Positions 32,667 through 37,814 of a stretch of DNA of 37,814 nucleotides are shown here, piece by piece; positions within the stretch are counted from its first letter, which is position 1; every line of letters begins with the position of its first letter. The position numbers and the translations under genes were made by a program. The DNA is from a virus, in the IMG/VR virus record IMGVR_UViG_3300009152_000096, positions 1-37,814 of that record, one strand, 5' to 3'. The notes beneath the pieces are model-generated. The model searched no databases. It saw only the letters and a list, made by a program, of their open reading frames with translations, and was not told the DNA's origin.

Positions 32667-33364
32667 TAGACAAACTAGGCAAATTACTTAGAGATATACA
32701 AGATCCAAATAGTCAGTATAATCGCCGCCTAAGATTTGAAAAGAATCTAAAGCGCAATCAAAAGGCATTTGATAAGTATAAGAAATCTCAAAGTTCAAGC
32801 GAAGATGTAGATGAGACTGAAGAAGTTTCGGAAGAAATTCTCAAACCTTCGGAACGAATACTACTGAGAAAGAATAGAGAATTTGGTGGAAAATTTGCAT
32901 CGACTGAGTGGTATAGGGGTGCAGTGGTTTCAGAATTGGAACAGATTCGGGGAAATTACGATACGACAGATCTAGGAGACACCTTTGGATTTGAAATTGG
33001 AAAATTTTATAGCTTCAATTATGATGCGCTATATCCAGACAGATACCCCTTCTGGGACCAGTTTCCTCTTTCAAAAATTTTAACCATGGACATTGATAAT
33101 GAAAAGGGCACTATCTACTTCTTAGGAGCAAATATACACTATCTAACTCCGGATGGTGGATACCGGGGAAAGGTGGCCATTAACATGCTAAATAGTATGA
33201 ATTATGTTCCAGATGTCTGCCTACATACATATGTACTTAGTGGTATTAGTAATCCATTAAGAGTTCCTGATGATGATGTAGACGGTCTATCAGATTTCAT
33301 AACTGAATCTTTTGTAGACAATAAAGGTAAACGAGTCAGTCCAAACAAAGTTTGGAGAACCTAA
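32663..33364 (+). CDS. Conserved T4-like phage protein of unknown function (233 aa)
   Basis: The first 85 residues are highly charged and probably helical or disordered (KNLKRNQKAFDKYKKSQ; then an acidic Ser/Glu tract). From residue about 100 a compact domain begins with GKFYSFNYDALYPDRYPFWD, then FPLSKILTMDI and IYFLGANIHYLTP (about residues 152-162). I know this F-Y-x-F-x-Y-D ... F-L-G-x-N-x-H-Y-L pattern from proteins in structural clusters of T4-like phages, without a named function. It is translated with gp4 (4-bp overlap) and followed after 6 bp by gp48, so a role in virion assembly is likely. No catalytic motif recognised. Confidence 0.7.
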   Translation: MIDKLGKLLRDIQDPNSQYNRRLRFEKNLKRNQKAFDKYKKSQSSSEDVDETEEVSEEILKPSERILLRKNREFGGKFASTEWYRGAVVSELEQIRGNYDTTDLGDTFGFEIGKFYSFNYDALYPDRYPFWDQFPLSKILTMDIDNEKGTIYFLGANIHYLTPDGGYRGKVAINMLNSMNYVPDVCLHTYVLSGISNPLRVPDDDVDGLSDFITESFVDNKGKRVSPNKVWRT

Positions 33365-33370
33365 CCCATA

Positions 33371-34765
33371 ATGGCAACTCCCGCTGCAGCAAAAAACACT
33401 ATAATTACTGTCCCACTAACAGATTCGGTAGGTGACCAGTACTATGCTGACGTATCATCAGCCGGAGCAGATGTAGGAAAAATTATAATACTAAGAGATA
33501 CTAACAGATATCCAGTAACATATTCTGCAGCCCAAACATTAATAACAAATTCAGAAAATTCCAATTGGACTAGTGATATTAATAAGTCACTAAGAGCTGC
33601 AAATTTATTTACTCCTGGTTCTCCTCCAAAATTTAACAGTGCTAATGCAACTATAGCAGAAGGAAATTATACTCAGCAGTATGATCAAAATTTAAATTCA
33701 ATTTTAAATAATGAGTTAAATTTACAGAATACAAATAGATTATCAAAGGCAATTGCAGCTCAAGCAATGTCCCCAGAAGCTCCAATCACGACTGGGGTTC
33801 ACATATTTCCAATCGATCTAATTGCAAACAAATCAGATGCATCTAGATCAAGAGGAAATTCTCAAGATTGTATAAGAATAAAGGCTCTAAAGTATACTCC
33901 GCCTCAGGAGGGATTTCTTGAGAGTGTTCCAAAATCAAAGCCATCTGTAGGTGCCATTGCAAAATTTGGAATGGCATCACTAAATCAAGCAGTTCCTAAG
34001 GGAATGAACTATCAGGGAGAAGTAATTCTACCAATGCCAAGTGAAGTTAGAGATACCCTAAAGACTGAGTGGGGCATTTCCGATATTTCAGCTCTTGGAT
34101 TTGCAATGGTTGGAAATATTGCAGGAATGCAAGAATTACCTGGAGCATTCGGATCAATCAAGGCATTTGGAGATATACTTGGTATTGGAGCAAATGCAAC
34201 TGCAATTGGATCACTCATCAAGTCATATGCATCTGGGGGTCCAGATCTGCAACGAATTATCAAAAATGATGCTATTTCTTCTATCATTTCTAGAATTAAT
34301 CAACAGGTAAATCCATTAGATCTTCTCACAAGATCTACCGGAAAGACCGTAAATGCAAATGCTGAACTACTCTTCAGAGCACCATCACTTAGAGTTTTTG
34401 AATTAAACTGGAAACTATCTCCAAGATCTGCAGCAGAAGCACAAGAATTAAGAAAGATTATTAGATTCTTGAAGGTAAATATGCTTCCTAGAATTACTGA
34501 TGGGAGTGCGGTTTTACTTCAAACTCCCAACGTATTTGTGATGACATATGAAAGAATGGATGGTTCCCCAAATAAGAGTCTTCCTAAACCAAAGATTTGT
34601 GCTCTAACTGGGTTTTCTGCAGATCATACTCCAGATGGAGTTGGGTGGGCATCCTATGAAGATTCTCATCCAGTTTCAACTGTAATTACTACCAGATTTG
34701 CAGAATTAACTCCCATTTTTGCTAATGAGTATAGCTCATCAACCGGAGACGACGTAGGAATCTAA
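33371..34765 (+). CDS. 48: gp48 baseplate tail-tube cap protein (464 aa)
   Basis: Residues about 333-352 (LFRAPSLRVFELNWKLSPRS) followed by EAQELRKIIRFLKVNMLP match the tube-like domain of gp48. VFVMTYERMDG and a C-terminal ICALTGFSADHTPDG complete it. Residues 1-110 are an extended N-terminal part; residues about 235-300 are small-residue helices (GFAMVGNIAGMQELPGAFGS). It is longer than T4 gp48 (364), mostly by the N-terminal and central insertions. gp48 sits on the hub and, with gp54, starts tube polymerisation. It overlaps gp53 by one base (TAATG). Identity is good from the conserved C-terminal third. Confidence 0.8.
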   Translation: MATPAAAKNTIITVPLTDSVGDQYYADVSSAGADVGKIIILRDTNRYPVTYSAAQTLITNSENSNWTSDINKSLRAANLFTPGSPPKFNSANATIAEGNYTQQYDQNLNSILNNELNLQNTNRLSKAIAAQAMSPEAPITTGVHIFPIDLIANKSDASRSRGNSQDCIRIKALKYTPPQEGFLESVPKSKPSVGAIAKFGMASLNQAVPKGMNYQGEVILPMPSEVRDTLKTEWGISDISALGFAMVGNIAGMQELPGAFGSIKAFGDILGIGANATAIGSLIKSYASGGPDLQRIIKNDAISSIISRINQQVNPLDLLTRSTGKTVNANAELLFRAPSLRVFELNWKLSPRSAAEAQELRKIIRFLKVNMLPRITDGSAVLLQTPNVFVMTYERMDGSPNKSLPKPKICALTGFSADHTPDGVGWASYEDSHPVSTVITTRFAELTPIFANEYSSSTGDDVGI

Positions 34766-35412
34766 TGGCATACTTTAAAAATTTACCGAACATACTATAT
34801 CCATCACTGAGAAATGGTAAGAAGTCTTCGCATGATTATACTCTGATTAAAAATTTATTCAAGTACGCAAAGATATCTGATGGCCTACTTGACATTTATG
34901 TAGCATTTGAAGACTACCAAATCATTGGAGATGATCGTCCAGATAATGTTGCAGAAAAGTACTACAACAATTCAGGATTAGACTGGATAATCTTAGTCAC
35001 CAACAACATTCAAAATGTACGTGAAGATTGGCCAATGCCGCAGAAGATCTTATACAATCATCTCTATGAGAAATATACGGAGGCTGAGCTTGAGCAGGTA
35101 AAATACTATGAGACTATTGAAGTTAAAAATTCAAAGAATCACATTATACTTAAGAGTGGAATAAAGGTTCCGCAAAATTTTACTATTAGATATGTTGATG
35201 ATAATGTTGTCGAAGAAACAAATCCAGTTAATGCAATCACCAACTTAGAATATGAAATTCAAAAGAATGATGAAAAAAGGTCAATACTTCTACTGAGACG
35301 TGAGTACGTTCCAATTTTAGAGAAGGATTTACGAAGCATATTCCAGTATACTAGGTCTTCCGAATTTGTAGACGAAAAAACAATACGAGTTGAAAGTCCC
35401 TGCATACTATAA
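34765..35412 (+). CDS. 53: gp53 baseplate wedge protein (215 aa)
   Basis: Starts MAYFKNLPNILYPSL; the body has DYQIIGDDRPDNVAEKYYNN, then SGLDWIILVTNNIQNVREDW and PMPQKILYNHLYEKYTE. This D-x-P-x-x-V-A ... D-W-x-I-x-x-x-N motif defines the gp53 family. gp53 joins wedges into the hexagonal baseplate. Its length matches T4 gp53 (196). Last gene of the plus-strand operon, ending 1 bp before the hairpin region shared with gp32. Confidence 0.9.
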   Translation: MAYFKNLPNILYPSLRNGKKSSHDYTLIKNLFKYAKISDGLLDIYVAFEDYQIIGDDRPDNVAEKYYNNSGLDWIILVTNNIQNVREDWPMPQKILYNHLYEKYTEAELEQVKYYETIEVKNSKNHIILKSGIKVPQNFTIRYVDDNVVEETNPVNAITNLEYEIQKNDEKRSILLLRREYVPILEKDLRSIFQYTRSSEFVDEKTIRVESPCIL

Positions 35413-35413
35413 A

Positions 35414-35432
35414 GCCTCCCCAGAGGGGAGGC
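35414..35432. terminator. Bidirectional hairpin terminator between gp53 and gp32
   Basis: GCCTCCCC AGA GGGGAGGC: a perfect 8-bp GC-rich stem with a 3-base loop, placed exactly between two convergent genes (stops at 35412 and 35445). On the minus strand TTTATA follows, on the plus strand CTATTAA, so the U-tracts are weak, but stem strength and position make it a good terminator for both. Confidence 0.8.
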
Positions 35433-35444
35433 CTATTAACTCAA

Positions 35445-36323
35445 TCAGTCGTCTACCAACTTTTGAAAGTAGCTAAGTGCATCGTCTTCATCATCAGTTG
35501 AAGCGATGGAGGAAACAGATCCTCGCCCATCTTCTTCATCATCAAAGGATTCATCAACCGGAGCAGATTTAGTTGCTGCAGCCTTACCAAGAACAACTTC
35601 TAAACGAGCATTAAGTTGCTCATGAGTCTTAAACTTGTCCTCAGAAATAATCTCCTTCAAAGAGAATTCCTTCTTCCAGATTTCTTCCAGAAGATCATCA
35701 TCACCACCAAGAAGAGGTGCTGCAGCTGAGAATTCGCTTGAGTCATAATTCCAATAACCAGCAACCTTCTTAATCTTCAGCTTAAAATCTGCACCCTTCC
35801 ACAGATCAAAGGGATCTACAATTGCCTCATCCTCAAATTCTGGCTTCATTGCCGCTTGAATTTTATCAAAAATCTTCTTACCATACTTAAAGAGGAATAC
35901 CTTCCCCTCGTTTTCGGGGTTTTTTGGATCCTTAATTACATAGATGTTCGAGAAGTAGGAAAGCTTACGCTTACGTGCTCTAGCGATTTCCTTGTTTGCA
36001 TCGGAACCGCTGTTCCAAAGAATGCTGTTAGATTCACATACTGGGCACTTTCCGCCAACAGTTGTGAGACAGTTATCGATTAACCAGCCGCCAGTTGCCT
36101 GAAAGGCGTGATTATAAAGCTTTGCCCACGGAAGTTCTTCACCATCAGGTGCTGGAAGAAACCGAATAACGGAATACCCATTACCAGTTCCATCAACTTC
36201 GGGCTTCCAGAGTCTATCGTCTGAAGCTCCACTAGAATTACTATTCAGTTTTTCAACTTCCTTAACAAGCTTTGCAGTAAGGCTGCCGAGATTAGATTGT
36301 TTTTTGAGATTTGAAAATGACAT
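35445..36323 (-). CDS. 32: gp32 single-stranded DNA-binding protein (292 aa)
   Basis: T4 gp32 layout. The N-terminal basic part (MSFSNLKKQSNLGSLTAKLV) supports cooperative binding. Next come IRFLPAPDGEELPWAKLYNH and a zinc site His72-x12-Cys85-x7-Cys93-x2-Cys96 (CPVC), the same H-C-C-C order as T4. The OB core continues with RARKRKLSYFSNIYVIKDPK and KVFLFKYGKKIFDKI. The acidic C-terminal tail from about residue 255 (DEEDGRG, DDEDDALSYF) recruits replication partners. It coats ssDNA during phage replication, recombination and repair. It has its own sigma70-type promoter inside the upstream gene's end. The leader lacks a Shine-Dalgarno sequence and holds a tandem repeat, a possible autoregulatory site. 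Confidence 0.95.
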   Translation of the reverse strand: MSFSNLKKQSNLGSLTAKLVKEVEKLNSNSSGASDDRLWKPEVDGTGNGYSVIRFLPAPDGEELPWAKLYNHAFQATGGWLIDNCLTTVGGKCPVCESNSILWNSGSDANKEIARARKRKLSYFSNIYVIKDPKNPENEGKVFLFKYGKKIFDKIQAAMKPEFEDEAIVDPFDLWKGADFKLKIKKVAGYWNYDSSEFSAAAPLLGGDDDLLEEIWKKEFSLKEIISEDKFKTHEQLNARLEVVLGKAAATKSAPVDESFDDEEDGRGSVSSIASTDDEDDALSYFQKLVDD

Positions 36324-36346
36324 TGGATGTGTTGGATGTGTTGGAT
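36324..36346 (-). promoter_or_regulatory. Tandem-repeat leader just before gp32, candidate autoregulatory site
   Basis: On the minus strand the bases ending at the gp32 ATG are two and a half copies of ACACATCCA, with no G in 23 nt and no Shine-Dalgarno sequence. Such RNA cannot fold on itself easily. T4 gp32 represses its own translation by binding an unstructured leader, so a gp32-binding role is a reasonable inference. Confidence 0.45.
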
Positions 36347-36361
36347 CGTTTGTACTTGTTC

Positions 36362-36390
36362 ATCATAGCAGGGTCAATCAAGATTGTCAA
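36362..36390 (-). promoter_or_regulatory. Sigma70-type promoter for gp32
   Basis: On the minus strand TTGACA (36390-36385) and TATGAT (36367-36362) are separated by 17 bp, with TG one base before the -10 box (extended -10). The -35 box and spacer overlap the last codons of the DUF1825-like gene. Predicted start near 36355, giving a leader of about 30 nt. Suggests early or middle expression by the host polymerase. Confidence 0.75.
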
Positions 36391-36736
36391 GGGCATCCCG
36401 GACATCAGTAAAACCTTGCAGCATACGATCTATTCGCTTCTCCATTTGAGCAAAATACTCATAGAGTGAAGTATCTGGGGGCATATCGTTAAGTCCCCGT
36501 GCAGTGGCTATCATTCTTTTCAGAACATCCTTAGCCTCTGGATCCTCCATTAACGAAAATCGTGTGTATATAAGTTTTTGTCTTTCTACTAGTTCTTTGA
36601 GTAATTCAATTTGTTCAAATTTGTGATCAATATCAAATGCATCCCGAGAAGAACTTCTCTCCAGAATTTTTTTCTGGAGAGCACTTATCTCAGAGACTTC
36701 TTTTCTAATTAATTCAGAATTGAATAAATCACTCAT
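36374..36736 (-). CDS. DUF1825-like small helical protein (120 aa)
   Basis: Helical protein: LIRKEVSEISALQKKILERS, then FEQIELLKELVERQKLIYTR and FSLMEDPEAKDVLKRMIATA, with MPPDTSLYEYFAQMEKRIDR near the end. This K-x-x-F-E-x-I-E-x-L ... Q-K-L-I-Y-T-R-x-S-L-x-x-D-P-E-A-K pattern matches DUF1825, shared by marine cyanobacteria and their T4-like phages; function unknown. It lies between the coiled-coil gene (8-bp overlap) and gp32, in a replication/late-transcription group, so a regulatory or replication-associated role is possible. Its last codons carry the gp32 promoter. Confidence 0.7.
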   Translation of the reverse strand: MSDLFNSELIRKEVSEISALQKKILERSSSRDAFDIDHKFEQIELLKELVERQKLIYTRFSLMEDPEAKDVLKRMIATARGLNDMPPDTSLYEYFAQMEKRIDRMLQGFTDVRDALDNLD

Positions 36737-36962
36737 CAGCTTTGGTCACCTTTCCTCCAGTGCTATCACCAGGACCTTCAGTTTGTGCTTCATCATCAGT
36801 AGGTAGTTCCACCCCCTGGCCAGTAAGATATTCAATAATACCCTGAAGCTTCAATGCGATCTCCCGCTTTTCTGTTAATTGATTATTAAGATTTTGAATG
36901 TCGCCAACGAGTTGCCTTTGCTGTTCGACACAGCTTTTAAGATGAGTTTGCTGTTCAGTCAT
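36729..36962 (-). CDS. Small coiled-coil protein (77 aa)
   Basis: Residues 5-50 form a coiled coil (VEQQRQLVGDIQNLNNQLTE, then REIALKLQGIIEYLTGQGVE), followed by an acidic Gly/Asp/Glu tail. A similar small protein with LALKLQG-x-IEYL is familiar from the gp33-gp59-gp32 region of cyanophages; no function is known to me. It overlaps both neighbours by 8 bp, so it is translationally coupled to gp59 and the DUF1825-like gene. Confidence 0.7.
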   Translation of the reverse strand: MTEQQTHLKSCVEQQRQLVGDIQNLNNQLTEKREIALKLQGIIEYLTGQGVELPTDDEAQTEGPGDSTGGKVTKADE

Positions 36963-37554
36963 TTGTAACTTTCTCCTTTAAAATTATTTTATAGGTATCC
37001 GATTCAATTTGCATAAATGGTCGATATTTCCTAATCCTCATACTATAAAACTTCCAAATTGGATCATTCAATATTCTATCATAATTTTTGACATAATGCA
37101 AGATGTGATCAAGGATGACCATAGTTTCTATGGACACCTTATTTATGCTATGCAATTTAATCAATTTTGAGTGTTTTCCACATTCACAAAACATTACATC
37201 ATCTAAATTACAATTTTCATCCAATAGAGTATTGATATTTTCCTTAAAGGTATACGTTAAACTATCAGTTCTAGATTTCCAAGTATTGTAGTAGGTGTTT
37301 CCACAATTTATGATTTCTCGAATCCATAATTTTTGAGAATCTGTACATTCAATAAAGCTTGCAAGAAAAAATTCTTTAATTTCCCCATCATTTTTTTGCC
37401 TTGAAAGTTTTTCAAAAAAATAACGATCATTTCTCTTATTGAATGCACTCACACTTGCATTTGTCTTTCCATGATACTTAAAGTAATCAAAATTTTCTCT
37501 ATTGAAATGATTCTTAAATGCTAAGTAAGTTTTATAGCATTCATGTGGTGTCAT
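36955..37554 (-). CDS. 59: gp59 helicase loader (199 aa)
   Basis: The pattern matches T4 gp59 (217 aa): MTPHECYKTYLAFKNHFNRE, then FDYFKYHGKTNASVSAFNKR and NDRYFFEKLSRQ, with FFLASFIE and a C-terminal helical domain ending MQIESDTYKIILKEKV. DYFKYHGK and RYFFEKL are the family signature. gp59 binds fork DNA and gp32 and loads the gp41 helicase on the lagging strand. Its partner gp32 is encoded three genes on. The start overlaps the gp33 stop by 4 bp (ATGA). Confidence 0.92.
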   Translation of the reverse strand: MTPHECYKTYLAFKNHFNRENFDYFKYHGKTNASVSAFNKRNDRYFFEKLSRQKNDGEIKEFFLASFIECTDSQKLWIREIINCGNTYYNTWKSRTDSLTYTFKENINTLLDENCNLDDVMFCECGKHSKLIKLHSINKVSIETMVILDHILHYVKNYDRILNDPIWKFYSMRIRKYRPFMQIESDTYKIILKEKVTND

Positions 37555-37811
37555 ATTGCAAGTTTTGCCTTAGAAGATTTACGAAGATAGTTTAACTGCA
37601 TGGCTTCACATCTCAAACGCTCCTTCAGTGGTTTTGAAAGAAGCTTTGGAACATTTTCAATATCAATACTATTGGTTTCGCAGTATTGAACTATAGCTTC
37701 AATATAATTGATATTGCCAGTTTTAACAAAATTTTCAATCTCAGTAGAAAATTTAGATTGACTTAAAAATTTATTCTTAAGTTCACGTTGTAGATCAGTG
37801 AGAATTTCCAT
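37551..37811 (-). CDS. 33: gp33 late transcription co-activator (86 aa)
   Basis: LKNKFLSQSKFSTEIENFVK, then YIEAIVQYCETNSIDIENVP and KLLSKPLKERLRCEAMQLNY: a small helical protein with the gp33 pattern (E-A-x-x-x-Y-C-E-x-x-x-I-x-I-E ... K-E-x-L-x-x-E-A-x-x-L-N-x-L). In T4 gp33 bridges RNA polymerase and the gp45 clamp so that gp55-directed late promoters fire. Length 86 against 112 in T4, usual for cyanophages. ATG at 37811 lies 3 bp from the window edge, so the ribosome-binding site is not visible. It heads the gp33-gp59 run, same order as in T4. Confidence 0.82.
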   Translation of the reverse strand: MEILTDLQRELKNKFLSQSKFSTEIENFVKTGNINYIEAIVQYCETNSIDIENVPKLLSKPLKERLRCEAMQLNYLRKSSKAKLAI

Positions 37812-37814
37812 AAG

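Overview
This window looks like the baseplate / tail-fibre region of a T4-like marine myovirus, most likely a cyanophage (Kyanoviridae type). The evidence is recognisable T4-type proteins (gp33, gp59, gp32, gp53, gp48, gp4, gp26 family, gp5 and gp27-like hub proteins), a DUF1825-like gene typical of cyanophages, AT-rich DNA, dense packing with 4-11 bp overlaps, and T4-style late promoters (TATAAATA). Host assignment is an inference from protein style; no photosynthesis or other metabolic gene lies in the window.

Layout. 1-22116 (minus strand) is a very large fibre/adhesin block of four genes: a fibre that runs off the left edge (at least 2110 codons, TTG start), a 2222-residue repeat-rich fibre, a 633-residue glycine-rich protein that may be a tip adhesin, and a 2361-residue fibre ending in a self-cleaving S74 chaperone. 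TATAAATA late promoters precede the first and last of these, and an AATAAATA variant precedes the second. 22158-22350 holds a tight tRNA cluster (Leu-UAA-like, a deleted tRNA remnant, Ala-UGC), followed by a perfect palindrome at 22355-22374. 22396-31349 (minus) is the hub operon, read from right to left: gp26-family protein, a small gp51-like frame reached through a probable -1 frameshift, a lysozyme-like protein, an M15 peptidase, a gp27-like hub protein, a gp5-like OB-fold hub without lysozyme, a separate beta-helical spike protein and two further structural proteins. A tail-tube-initiator-like gene (probable gp54) lies at 31378-32196.

32229-35412 (plus) is a short divergent operon: gp4 head-completion nuclease, an unidentified conserved phage protein, gp48 and gp53. 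It ends at a bidirectional hairpin shared with the convergent gp32. 35445-37811 (minus) is the replication / late-transcription group: gp33, gp59, a coiled-coil protein, a DUF1825-like protein, and gp32 with its own sigma70-type promoter.

Together the genes build the baseplate hub and wedge, initiate and cap the tail tube, carry peptidoglycan-cutting activity into the particle, supply the receptor-binding fibres, and switch on replication and late transcription. The most notable point is the gp26/small-ORF pair: a TTTTTTC heptamer placed directly before the gp26 stop leads into a conserved-looking frame with no start codon of its own, like the G/GT tail-assembly chaperones of other tailed phages. 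Others are a G-poor tandem-repeat leader on gp32, a tRNA remnant missing its anticodon arm, and exact 57-bp repeats in a fibre gene.
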